Source: CAYRJD01 sp964424585
Lineage (GTDB): Bacteria > Actinomycetota > Acidimicrobiia > Acidimicrobiales > Poriferisodalaceae
DNA length: 64,000 nt
Assembly: GCA_964424585.1 (NCBI GenBank)
Contig: CAYRJD010000010.1
Coordinates: 26,961-90,960, forward strand
Direction of reading: 5' to 3'
A program made the position numbers and the translations under genes. Under the pieces are notes generated by a model. It worked only from the letters and a program-made list of their open reading frames with translations. It was not told the origin of the DNA and ran no database searches. How positions within the stretch are numbered: the first letter of the stretch is position 1; every line of letters starts with the position of its first letter. Shown piece by piece: positions 1 through 7,727 of the stretch.

Positions 1-981
1 GTGGCGTTGGACGCAGCCGAGCGCACCGGCGTGGCGCCGGCGTTCGCCGCCGGGCACTCGCTGGGTGAGTACTCGGCGCTGTGCGCGGTCGGGGTGCTGT
101 CGTTTCCCGACGCAGTGCGGCTGGTCGCCGAGCGCGGCGAGGCGATGGGCGAGGCCACCCAGGCGCGCACCGGAACGATGGCGGCCGTGCTCGGCCTCGA
201 CGACGACCAGGTGCTGGCGGCGTGCGAGCAGACCGACGGCGACGTGTGGGTCGCCAACTACAACGCTCCGGGTCAAGTGGTGATCGCGGGGAGCCCCGCC
301 GCGGTCGACGCGGCAGGTGCCGCCGCCAAAGAGCTGGGCGCCAAGCGGGCGATGAGCTTGAACGTCGCAGGGGCTTTTCACACGCCGTACATGGGTTCGG
401 CTGGCGCGCGCTTGGCGAGCGCGCTCGCGGACGTCGACATCAGGGCACCCGCGGTGAGCGTGGCCGCGAACGTCGACGCGCAGCTGCACGACGACGCCGA
501 GCCGTGGGCGGAACTGCTGACGCAGCAGCTCACCAGCCCGGTGCGGTGGCGGGCTTGCCTGCACGCGCTCAGCGACGCAGGCGCGACCGCGTTCGTCGAG
601 CTGGGCCCGGGATCGGTGCTGACCGGCACGGTCAAGCGCACGCTCGCCGATGCGGTGCAGCTGGCGGTCAGCACGCCAGCCGACATCGACAAGCTGCTGG
701 GCGCCATCTCACAGATGGCGTCGGTGGGCCCGGCCGCGGTCGGAGGCGAGGGCCTGTACGTGACCGAGCGGGTCATCGTCAGTCCGTGCGCCGGACTGTT
801 TGAGGCCAACCGCGAACTTTCCGCAGGCGACGAGGTAGCGGTAGGCGCGGTGGTCGGCTGGGTGGCAGATGAAGAGGTGCGGTCGCCGTTCTCGGGTACT
901 GTGATGGGCGTGATGGCAGTCGACGGCGAGCGCGTGACGGCGCGCCAGTCGGTGGCATGGCTGCGGTCGCGAGACCGCTGA
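1..981 (+). CDS. fabD: Malonyl-CoA:ACP transacylase (FabD), 5' end cut by window, with biotinyl/lipoyl-like C-terminal extension
   Basis: Loads malonyl groups onto acyl carrier protein, the entry step of fatty-acid elongation in the cytosol. The nucleophile elbow GHSLGEYSAL is at about residues 18-27 of the visible part, and the late FVELGPGSVLTG motif is typical of FabD. FabD proteins are about 310 aa, so roughly the first 80 residues lie upstream of base 1 and the GTG at base 1 is probably an internal codon. The acyltransferase fold should end near residue 245. About 75 further residues follow that read as a biotinyl/lipoyl-like hammerhead (VSPCAGLF ... VRSPFSGTVMGV ... DGERVTARQSVAWL) without the modifiable Met-Lys pair. 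It is the first visible gene of the fab operon and ends 47 nt before the chosen fabH start. Confidence 0.93.
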   Translation: MALDAAERTGVAPAFAAGHSLGEYSALCAVGVLSFPDAVRLVAERGEAMGEATQARTGTMAAVLGLDDDQVLAACEQTDGDVWVANYNAPGQVVIAGSPAAVDAAGAAAKELGAKRAMSLNVAGAFHTPYMGSAGARLASALADVDIRAPAVSVAANVDAQLHDDAEPWAELLTQQLTSPVRWRACLHALSDAGATAFVELGPGSVLTGTVKRTLADAVQLAVSTPADIDKLLGAISQMASVGPAAVGGEGLYVTERVIVSPCAGLFEANRELSAGDEVAVGAVVGWVADEEVRSPFSGTVMGVMAVDGERVTARQSVAWLRSRDR

Positions 982-1028
982 CCCAACAGACAGCTACGTT
1001 CGCAGAGCCTTTGAGATCGGAGATCCCC

Positions 1029-1970
1029 GTGACGTCCCCCCATTGTTCCCAGGGTCGGATCATCGGCGTGGGCACCGCCCTGCCAGACAAGGTTGTCACC
1101 AACGACGACCTGGCGGCGCGCATCGACACGTCCGATGAGTGGATCGTCGAACGCACCGGCATCCGTGAGCGTCGCATCGGCGGGACGACGAGCGGGCTGG
1201 CAACCCAAGCCGCTCGCGCGGCGATGGCCGACGCCGACGTCGATGCGTCGACCATCGACCTGCTGGTGCTCGCCACCACCACGCCCGACCGGCGCGTGCC
1301 GGCGACCGCGTCGGCCGTTCAGCGAGACCTCGGGCTGACCTGCGGGGCGATGGACATAAACGCGGCCTGCTCGGGCTTCGTCTACGGCCTGGTCAGCGCG
1401 CAGGGGCTGATGTCGCTCGGCTACGAACGCATCTTGGTGGTCGGCGCCGAGACGCTGTCTTCCATCACCGACTGGGACGACCGCTCGACCTGCATCTTGT
1501 TCGCCGATGGCGCCGGAGCTGTCGTGCTCGAACGTTCCGCCGACGGAGGCGACTTGTTGGGCTGGCACCTCTCTAGCGACGGCACGATGGAAGAGCACCT
1601 CTACTGCGACTACGGCGGATGCATCTACATGGCCGGTCAAACCGTGTTCAAAAAGGCCGTGCTGGTGATGGAAGAAGCGGCGCGCCAGGCGATGAAGCAA
1701 GCGGGGCTGACCCCAAACGACATCGACGTGGTCGTGCCGCACCAGGCGAACGTGCGCATCGTCGACACCGCGTGCAGGCGGCTCGGCATTCCCACCGAGA
1801 AGGCGGCGATGGTCATTCACCGCACGGGCAACACGTCGTCGGCGTCGATACCGCTCGCGCTCGAAGACGCCGTGCGCACGGGCACGGTGCGAGCCGGCCA
1901 CCACGTGCTGCTGGTCGGGTTCGGCGCCGGCATGACGTCGGCGTCTGCGCTGGTGCGTTGGTCTGGTTAG
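1029..1970 (+). CDS. fabH: 3-oxoacyl-ACP synthase III (FabH)
   Basis: Condenses an acyl-CoA primer with malonyl-ACP to start fatty-acid synthesis. The Cys-His-Asn triad is visible: Cys in DINAACSGFVYGL, His in VVPHQANVRIVD and Asn in GNTSSASIPLAL. I start it at GTG 1029, preceded by GGAGA at 1019-1023; this gives 313 aa, normal for FabH, and begins just before the conserved GRIIGVGTALPDKVV strand. The same frame is open back to an ATG at 957 inside fabD, which would add 24 unconserved residues. Next in the fab operon, 10 nt before fabG. Confidence 0.95.
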   Translation: MTSPHCSQGRIIGVGTALPDKVVTNDDLAARIDTSDEWIVERTGIRERRIGGTTSGLATQAARAAMADADVDASTIDLLVLATTTPDRRVPATASAVQRDLGLTCGAMDINAACSGFVYGLVSAQGLMSLGYERILVVGAETLSSITDWDDRSTCILFADGAGAVVLERSADGGDLLGWHLSSDGTMEEHLYCDYGGCIYMAGQTVFKKAVLVMEEAARQAMKQAGLTPNDIDVVVPHQANVRIVDTACRRLGIPTEKAAMVIHRTGNTSSASIPLALEDAVRTGTVRAGHHVLLVGFGAGMTSASALVRWSG

Positions 1971-1980
1971 GGGGGTCGGC

Positions 1981-2724
1981 GTGACCGACACCTCAACTGA
2001 CCGCCCTGTTGGCCGAGTAGCGGTCGTCACCGGCGGCAATCGAGGCATCGGCGCGGCGACCGCATCGAGGCTCGCCGACGCGGGCATGCGGGTCGCGGTG
2101 ACGTCGAGCGGCGCTTCGTCTGCTGCGCCAGATGACGACCGGCTGCTGTGGGTGCCGTGCGATCAGTCCGACGGCGAGGCGGTCGACGCGGCGTTTCTGA
2201 CGATCACCGAGCAGCTGGGCGCGCCCGAGGTGGTGGTCGCCAACGCAGGCATCACCCGCGACCAGCTGCTGCTGCGGATGAGCGACGACGACTTCGCCGC
2301 GGTCGTCGACACCAACCTGACCGGTGCCTACCGAGTGGCAAAGCGCGCCGCTCGGGCGATGCTGCGGGCGCGCTGGGGCAGGCTGATCTTCGTGTCGTCG
2401 GTGGTCGCCGCGATGGGTCAAGCGGGCCAGGTCAACTACGCGGCCAGCAAAGCGGGGTTGGTCGGCATGGCACGGTCGTTGGCTCGCGAGCTGGCCTCAC
2501 GCTCGATCACGGTGAACGTCGTGGCGCCCGGGCCGGTCGACACCGACATGTTCGGCCAGCTCACCGACGAACAGCGCAGCGCGATCGCAGATGCGGTGCC
2601 GCTGGGTCGAGTGGCGACGCCCGCTGAGGTCGCCGACGCGATTGCGTTTCTCGCGTCCGACCAAGCCGCCTACGTCACCGGCGTCGTGCTGGCAGTGGAC
2701 GGCGGGCTGTCGATGGGCAATTAG
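1981..2724 (+). CDS. fabG: 3-oxoacyl-ACP reductase (FabG), SDR family
   Basis: NADPH-dependent reduction of 3-oxoacyl-ACP, the first reductive step of the elongation cycle. A classical short-chain dehydrogenase: cofactor loop VTGGNRGIGAATA near the N terminus, NAG in VVANAGITRD, catalytic Ser in VSSVVAAMG, YAASK active-site Tyr-Lys, and the C-terminal FLASDQAAYVTG / VDGGLSMGN signature. The length of 247 aa is typical. It starts with GTG 10 nt after fabH. The position between fabH and acpP makes FabG more likely than an unrelated SDR. Confidence 0.93.
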   Translation: MTDTSTDRPVGRVAVVTGGNRGIGAATASRLADAGMRVAVTSSGASSAAPDDDRLLWVPCDQSDGEAVDAAFLTITEQLGAPEVVVANAGITRDQLLLRMSDDDFAAVVDTNLTGAYRVAKRAARAMLRARWGRLIFVSSVVAAMGQAGQVNYAASKAGLVGMARSLARELASRSITVNVVAPGPVDTDMFGQLTDEQRSAIADAVPLGRVATPAEVADAIAFLASDQAAYVTGVVLAVDGGLSMGN

Positions 2725-2747
2725 CCGTTGGCGCCGACGCGTAGAAA

Positions 2748-2774
2748 TACAATGGCCAGCCAACGTGGCTGGCC
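2748..2774 (+). promoter_or_regulatory. Putative internal acpP promoter (-10 TACAAT) next to a perfect inverted repeat
   Basis: In the 94-nt gap between fabG and acpP, TACAAT (2748-2753) resembles a -10 box. It is followed at once by GGCCAGCC (2754-2761), a 5-nt loop and GGCTGGCC (2767-2774), a perfect 8-bp inverted repeat that would cover the predicted transcription start. The repeat could be an operator, or a hairpin in read-through mRNA. A separate, stronger promoter for acpP fits the high demand for ACP. No clear -35 was found. Confidence 0.45.
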
Positions 2775-2818
2775 GGTCTGGCTCGCTAACTATCTGCCAA
2801 CCGGGGAGGTAACCCAAG

Positions 2819-3055
2819 ATGTCTTCGGACACGTTCGACAAGTTCAAGGAGTGCGCGGTGGAGGTGCTGTCGGTTGACGCCGACGCCGTCACTCTCGAGG
2901 CCAACTTCGCAAACGATCTAGACGCCGACAGCCTCGATTTGGTCGAGTTGGTGATGGAACTGGAAGAGGTGTTCAATATCGCGGTGAACGAAGAAGAGCT
3001 TGAAGGTGTCGCCACGGTCGGCGATGCCGTCAAGCTGGTCGAGTCAAAGCTCTAG
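2819..3055 (+). CDS. acpP: Acyl carrier protein
   Basis: Small acidic carrier of growing acyl chains on a 4'-phosphopantetheine arm. At 78 aa it is the usual size, and the DADSLDLVELVMELEE motif near residues 34-49 holds the Ser that takes the prosthetic group. A strong Shine-Dalgarno (GGGGAGG, about 10 nt upstream) precedes ATG 2819. It lies between fabG and fabF, with fabF starting 2 nt after its stop, and probably has its own promoter in the preceding gap. Confidence 0.97.
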   Translation: MSSDTFDKFKECAVEVLSVDADAVTLEANFANDLDADSLDLVELVMELEEVFNIAVNEEELEGVATVGDAVKLVESKL

Positions 3056-3057
3056 GC

Positions 3058-4245
3058 GTGGCCGTGAGCCAACGGCGCCGGGTGGCGGTGGTCGGTGCTG
3101 GCGTCGTCGCCAGCGCTGGCATCGGGCTCGACGCGTTTTGGCAGGGCCTGTTTGCTCCGGCGCCGGTCGGTGAGCGACGGGTAGAAGACTTCGACCCGAC
3201 GCCGTTCTACGACAACCCGAAGGCAGTGCGACGGGCCGACCGTTCAGAGCAGATGGCGATTGCGTCGGCCACTCAGGCAATGGCGGCGGCGGGCGAGTTG
3301 ACCGCCGATCCGTCTCGCCGCGGCGTCATCTACGCGACCGGCATAGGCGGGCTCGCCACGTTCGAAGACCAGGTGCTGGTGCACCAGCACAAAGGCGCCC
3401 GGCGGGTGTCGCCGTTCATGGTGCCGATGATCATGCCCAACGCTTCGGGTGCCGCCATCTCGATGCGCTGGGGGCTGTGCGGGCCGGCCGAGGTTGTCAC
3501 GACGGCGTGCGCCGCCAGCACGCACTCGATCGCGAACGCCGCCCGGCTGATCGGGCACGGCTACGCGGATGTGGTCGTGACCGGCGGCTGCGAAGCGGTC
3601 ATCACGCCGGTCGGCACGGCCGGGTTCGCGAACATGACTGCGCTGTCGTCTGCTGGCGTGTCGAGGCCATTCGACGTCAACCGAGACGGCTTCGTGATGG
3701 CAGAGGGTTCGGCGACGCTGGTGCTCGAAGAGATGGAGATGGCGCTGGCGCGGGGCGCGAACGTCATGGGCGAGGTGCTGGGTTCGGCGTCGAACGCAGA
3801 CGCGCACCACATCACCGCGCCCGCTCCGGGCGGCATCGGCGCGCTGGCCTGCATGCAGCTCGCCATCGAAGATGCCGGGCTGTCGCCGGTTGACATCGCG
3901 CACGTGAACGCGCACGGCACGTCGACGTCGCTCAACGACGCGGCCGAAGCCGAGGCGCTCGCCAAGCTGTTCGGCGACGACTGCCCGCCGGTGGTGTCCA
4001 CCAAGGGCGTCACCGGCCACGCGCTGGGCGCCGCGGGCGCGCTCGAAGCGACAGCGGTGCTGCTGGCGATGCGGCACCGCAAGCTGCCGCCGACAGCAGG
4101 GTTCAGCCAAGCCGACCCCGACATGGCGCCGCTCAACCTGGTGACGGGCGACGGTGCCGACTGGGAGCCGGGGCCGGCCATTTCAAACTCGTTCGGCTTC
4201 GGCGGGCACAACGGCTGCCTGGTGCTGGGCCCGCCGCCTGCGTAG
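3058..4245 (+). CDS. fabF: 3-oxoacyl-ACP synthase II (FabF)
   Basis: Elongating beta-ketoacyl-ACP synthase that condenses acyl-ACP with malonyl-ACP. The Cys-His-His triad is clear: Cys in VVTTACAASTHS (about residue 151), His in VNAHGTSTSLND (about 285) and His in GVTGHALGAAGA (about 321). The C-terminal SNSFGFGGHNG block is also present. Length 395 aa, slightly below the usual 410. The GTG start follows the acpP stop by 2 nt, so the two are translationally linked. fabZ begins 8 nt downstream. Confidence 0.95.
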   Translation: MAVSQRRRVAVVGAGVVASAGIGLDAFWQGLFAPAPVGERRVEDFDPTPFYDNPKAVRRADRSEQMAIASATQAMAAAGELTADPSRRGVIYATGIGGLATFEDQVLVHQHKGARRVSPFMVPMIMPNASGAAISMRWGLCGPAEVVTTACAASTHSIANAARLIGHGYADVVVTGGCEAVITPVGTAGFANMTALSSAGVSRPFDVNRDGFVMAEGSATLVLEEMEMALARGANVMGEVLGSASNADAHHITAPAPGGIGALACMQLAIEDAGLSPVDIAHVNAHGTSTSLNDAAEAEALAKLFGDDCPPVVSTKGVTGHALGAAGALEATAVLLAMRHRKLPPTAGFSQADPDMAPLNLVTGDGADWEPGPAISNSFGFGGHNGCLVLGPPPA

Positions 4246-4253
4246 CCCGTCAG

Positions 4254-4682
4254 GTGTTTCCTAATCCTGCCGACCTCCTGCCCCACCGTGCGCCGTTCCT
4301 GTTTGTCGATGAGATAACGGCGCTCACGCCTGGCGTTTCGTGCGAAGCGGTGTGGCGGCTCACCGGCGACGAGCCGTTCTTCGCCGGCCACTTTCCCGAG
4401 CTGCCGACGTTGCCGGGCGTGCTGATGGTTGAGGCCATCGCTCAGGTCGCGGGCTGCGCGGCGATGTCGGCGGCCGATTTGCGCGACAAGCTGGCGCTGT
4501 TCGGCGGCATCGACAAGGCCCGTTTCCGCCGTCAGGCGGTGCCGGGCGACACGCTGACGCTCAGCGCGACGCTCGGCCGGCTGTCTGCCCGCGCCGGCCG
4601 TGCGTCGGGCACGGCCACCATCAACGGCGAGACCGCGTGCTCTGCCGACATGCTCTTCGTCGTCACCGACCGCCCCGCCTAA
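4254..4682 (+). CDS. fabZ: 3-hydroxyacyl-ACP dehydratase (FabZ)
   Basis: Hot-dog-fold dehydratase that converts 3-hydroxyacyl-ACP to trans-2-enoyl-ACP. The active-site block FFAGHFPELPTLPGVLMVEA holds the conserved His and, a little later, the Glu of the family; LPHRAPFLFVDEI near the N terminus is also characteristic. Length 142 aa is normal. GTG start, 8 nt after fabF, and last gene of the visible fab operon. No enoyl-ACP reductase gene is present in the window. Confidence 0.93.
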   Translation: MFPNPADLLPHRAPFLFVDEITALTPGVSCEAVWRLTGDEPFFAGHFPELPTLPGVLMVEAIAQVAGCAAMSAADLRDKLALFGGIDKARFRRQAVPGDTLTLSATLGRLSARAGRASGTATINGETACSADMLFVVTDRPA

Positions 4683-4742
4683 ACCCCCACCGCCTAGCGC
4701 CACCAGTTTGCCGCCGCTCGCTCACCCCACAGCAGCGTCGCC

Positions 4743-6158
4743 TCACCGACGAGCACTCCACGGCTTGGTGCGATGCAGACCGGCGTGACCTTCTCGCAGC
4801 GCGCATCGGCGAGCGGCTCTGGGCATCCAAGCCCCGCATATGTCAGGATCGCCGGGCCCGTCGGTCGTGGGCCATGCGGCCGACAGCGGCGACGGTGTCT
4901 CGGCATGGACCGCTTTGGCCGCGCCCTCGTCGCGCCTAGCTGCCGCTCGCCGGGCCTTCACCTCGAGCTTGCCGTTGAGAAAGTTTGGAGGCAGCCCGGT
5001 GCCGTGCGCAAGCGAAACGCAGTCGTGGGCATCTGCCTCAAAGAAGCAGTCCTCCGTCAGACCATCAATAACGGCATCGGAGAAGTCGTCGCTGTAGCCC
5101 TCCTGTGCGACGAAGTCTGACAGCTCGACGGTCGTGTGCGTCGCACCGTGTTGGTGAACGAGCATCACGACCTGCTGCTCGATTGCACTCAATCGCTCCC
5201 ACGTCAACTTCGAGACGTTTCGCGCGTAGATGGGCACCGCAGCCTCAACGCCACGCTCGACGTCAGCCACGCCTATCGGCTTCGTGGGGGCCAAGCTCGC
5301 CTTCCACGAGTAGTGGCCGACTAGCTGAAACATGTACGGCGAACCCTCGACCGCATCCACCGCAGCTTCAAGCGCTTCGCCCGTGAACTCACCGCCGCTC
5401 TCGGCGGCACACAACTGAAAGCCCTGATGTGCGTCGTAGCGCGTCAGCGGCGGCATGGACACCTGCTCACCGCGCCGGAAAAACGACAGCTGCGGGTCGT
5501 CGAGCGCGGTGCGTCTGAAGTCGGGAAACGCTGCCCCTCGAAACTGGAGCGGCAAGCGCTCCTTGCGCATGAGATCTTGCACGGTGTTGCCCAGCACCGC
5601 GCATTCACCCACGTCGGCCGCATGCATCTCATCAACGCACATCAGCACGCCCGTGTCGTTGCTGGCTGCGGTCTGCAGCAACGCCTTCAGCAGTTCCGTT
5701 CCGGGGACTTCGACCGGGTCGCGCACGGCATCGCCCCACTCAAACTTCACCCCCACCCTCCCGAGGTTCACCGCGAGCGCCTTGAGGGCGACGTCTCGCT
5801 GCACTTGGCTCAAGAGCGACATGGTGTTCAGAACCGTCGCCCTGAGGCCTGCCAACAGCCCGTTCTCCATCTTTCCCGTCAGGTCAACCACGAGCCAGCC
5901 GAGCAGGCGCGCCCGATCGGCCATCTCAATGAGCGTTGCGGTCTTGCCGCTGCCGCGCGGACCAAAGAACATCGCGCATTCGTCATCAGGCTCTGGCGGG
6001 TTTGGTGACAATGCGACCGTGAATCGGCTCACCAATGCGGTGCGTCCGATTAGCTCTGGCGCAGGCAGCACTCCAAAGCTCTTGCGGAACGGGTTGCCGC
6101 CAGGCTTGTCGGGACGGTTCGCTTCAGCGCTCTCTTGGGCACTGTCCACAGATGGCAT
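4743..6158 (-). CDS. AAA/STAND-like ATPase A with C-terminal Cys/His tail
   Basis: P-loop ATPase of 471 aa with unknown role. It opens with NPFRKSFGVLPAPELIGR (residues 22-39), an entry motif shared with the ATPases at 24423 and 26447. The Walker A GPRGSGKT is at 66-73 and the Walker B LMCVDEMHA near 175. A helical/winged-helix-like region follows (from about 340). The last 31 residues hold C441-x10-C452-x4-G-H458-x-G-x-H462-R, the same spacing as in the two other ATPases and in the Fic protein at 57009. ATG 6158 has a purine-rich GGAAGGAAGG upstream. It stands alone on the minus strand between the fab operon and a methyltransferase, with no partner gene. Homologs seem to be actinobacterial singletons; a defence or signalling role is only a guess. 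Confidence 0.8.
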   Translation of the reverse strand: MPSVDSAQESAEANRPDKPGGNPFRKSFGVLPAPELIGRTALVSRFTVALSPNPPEPDDECAMFFGPRGSGKTATLIEMADRARLLGWLVVDLTGKMENGLLAGLRATVLNTMSLLSQVQRDVALKALAVNLGRVGVKFEWGDAVRDPVEVPGTELLKALLQTAASNDTGVLMCVDEMHAADVGECAVLGNTVQDLMRKERLPLQFRGAAFPDFRRTALDDPQLSFFRRGEQVSMPPLTRYDAHQGFQLCAAESGGEFTGEALEAAVDAVEGSPYMFQLVGHYSWKASLAPTKPIGVADVERGVEAAVPIYARNVSKLTWERLSAIEQQVVMLVHQHGATHTTVELSDFVAQEGYSDDFSDAVIDGLTEDCFFEADAHDCVSLAHGTGLPPNFLNGKLEVKARRAAARRDEGAAKAVHAETPSPLSAAWPTTDGPGDPDICGAWMPRAARRCALREGHAGLHRTKPWSARR

Positions 6159-6189
6159 TGGCCTTCCTTCCGTCGCTAGGGGTCAGTGG

Positions 6190-6849
6190 TTAGGCGGGGG
6201 CTTGGTGGACGCTGACGGCGTAGTCGCCGCCGTCATAGGGCGTGCGTTCCCAGGTGGCGTAGCGCTCGGTGAGGGTGAGGCCGACGTCGGCGGCGAAGCG
6301 GTCGTATTGGCTAAGCGACAGCCGGCCCGGCCCAAGCTGAAAGCCGGCGACCATCGAGCCGCCGGGAGCCAGGTGAGCTGCGACCGCAGCCACCACGTCG
6401 GCCTCTCGGTCGGGCTGCACGAAGATCATCACGTTGCCCGCCATCACTGCGACGTCGAAGCGGCGTCGTTCGCCGTGGTCGTCGCGCAGATCGAGCGCGG
6501 CTAAATCGGCGAGCAGCCACTCGGGCTGCTGACGCTCGTGCGTGTGGGCGTGCGCGTGATCGGCAGCCCGTTCGTCGGCGACGCTCTTGGCTCGCGCGAG
6601 CGAGAGCATCGAGCGGTCGAGGTCGACGCCCACCACGCGCACGCCTCGGCGAGCCAGCTCAATCGCGACCCGTCCGGTGCCGCAGCCGGCGTCGAGCGCG
6701 GTGCGTGGCGACAGCCGCATCACGAAGTCGGCTTCGCCGTGTATCGAGTGTCCTGCAGCGGCTAGCTGCTCCCAGCGTCGGTCGTAGTCGGCACCCCGAG
6801 GAACGTCGCTGCGGTGATCCCAGCGGCTTTGGCTCAACAGTCCTTCCAC
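6190..6849 (-). CDS. Class I SAM-dependent methyltransferase
   Basis: Probable small-molecule methyltransferase, substrate unknown. The SAM-binding motif I TALDAGCGTGRVAIEL (about residues 50-65), an acidic residue at the end of strand 2 (VVGVDLD) and the FDVAVMAGNVM strand-4 block are clear. At 219 aa it is a single-domain enzyme. A His/Ala-rich insert (DHAHAHTHERQQ) at about 110 is unusual. GTG 6849 lies 16 nt inside the enoyl-CoA hydratase gene read in the same direction, so the two are probably co-transcribed. A shorter start is possible. Confidence 0.85.
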   Translation of the reverse strand: MEGLLSQSRWDHRSDVPRGADYDRRWEQLAAAGHSIHGEADFVMRLSPRTALDAGCGTGRVAIELARRGVRVVGVDLDRSMLSLARAKSVADERAADHAHAHTHERQQPEWLLADLAALDLRDDHGERRRFDVAVMAGNVMIFVQPDREADVVAAVAAHLAPGGSMVAGFQLGPGRLSLSQYDRFAADVGLTLTERYATWERTPYDGGDYAVSVHQAPA

Positions 6850-7616
6850 TGCGGATCACGCTTCTGTGCGAACGCAGTCGCGCCTTCGATGGCATCTTGT
6901 GAGGCGAACACGTCTTCGAGCGCGGGTCGCTGGAACTCCCAGAACGCGTCTTCCGACACGCCCAGCACGTTCTTCAGCAACTCCTTCGACTTGCGCACAC
7001 CCATCGGCGCGTTCTTGGCGATGCGCTCGGCCATCTCGACCGCGACGTCGACGGCCTTGCCCTTCTCACAGACGCGGTTGACCATGCCGTGTGCGTGCGC
7101 GACCTCCGCGGTGATCGGCTCGGCGGTCAGCGCCATCTCCATCGCCAAGCTGTAGGGCAGCTGTCGAGGCAGGCGCAGCAGCGCTCCGGCGCCCGCGAAC
7201 AGCCCCACGCCGACCTCGGGAATGCCGAGCTGGGCGCCCTGCGACGCGACGATCAGGTCGCACGCCAGCGCGACTTCGAGCCCGCCGGCGAGCGCGAATC
7301 GCTCGATCGCCGCGATGACCGGCTTCGCGCAGCCGCCTTCGGTGATGCCCGCGAAACCGCCTCGCTCGAGGTTCGGCATCGAGTTGATGCCGCCACCCTC
7401 GGCGAACTGCTTCAAGTCCATGCCTGCGCTGAAGCCACGTCCAGCTCCGGTCAGCACGCCGACGCGGGTGTCGCCGTCGGCGTCCATCTCATCTAGCGCC
7501 GCGGCGAGGGCTTCTGAGAGCGCGGTGTTGAACGAGTTCATCGCCTCGGGGCGGTTCATCGTCAAGATGCGCACGTAGCCGCGCTGCTCGGTGAGAACTA
7601 GATCTTCGGTGGTCAT
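6834..7616 (-). CDS. Enoyl-CoA hydratase/isomerase family protein (crotonase)
   Basis: Crotonase-fold enzyme acting on acyl-CoA thioesters, most simply hydrating enoyl-CoA in beta-oxidation or ring-cleavage product degradation. Oxyanion-hole segments are GRGFSAGMDLK (about residues 61-71) and ALAGGLEVALACD (about 105-117); IPEVGVGLFAGAGALLRLPR follows as expected. With start ATG 7616 it is 260 aa, the family norm. The frame is open another 273 nt upstream but that sequence is unlike crotonases. It neighbours the box genes, so supply of CoA intermediates from aromatic breakdown is plausible. The exact substrate cannot be told. Confidence 0.9.
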   Translation of the reverse strand: MTTEDLVLTEQRGYVRILTMNRPEAMNSFNTALSEALAAALDEMDADGDTRVGVLTGAGRGFSAGMDLKQFAEGGGINSMPNLERGGFAGITEGGCAKPVIAAIERFALAGGLEVALACDLIVASQGAQLGIPEVGVGLFAGAGALLRLPRQLPYSLAMEMALTAEPITAEVAHAHGMVNRVCEKGKAVDVAVEMAERIAKNAPMGVRKSKELLKNVLGVSEDAFWEFQRPALEDVFASQDAIEGATAFAQKRDPQWKDC

Positions 7617-7727
7617 GGTTTGCTCCCGTGCTCGGCCTGCGGCAGAAGCAGCAGGCGGTGAAGCCGCACACAGTAATGTCTCGGCGCTCGGTGCCGCCGA
7701 CGCGTCGCCGAGGCCGTGAGGTGACGC

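Noticed and set aside
378..2087. Long open frame on the minus strand across fabD and fabH
   Set aside because: It is the G+C-driven shadow of the fab genes, with Arg/Pro/Ser-rich low-complexity sequence and no family motif. The same applies to the other long antisense frames, for example 10485-12053, 42850-44187 and 29149-29877.
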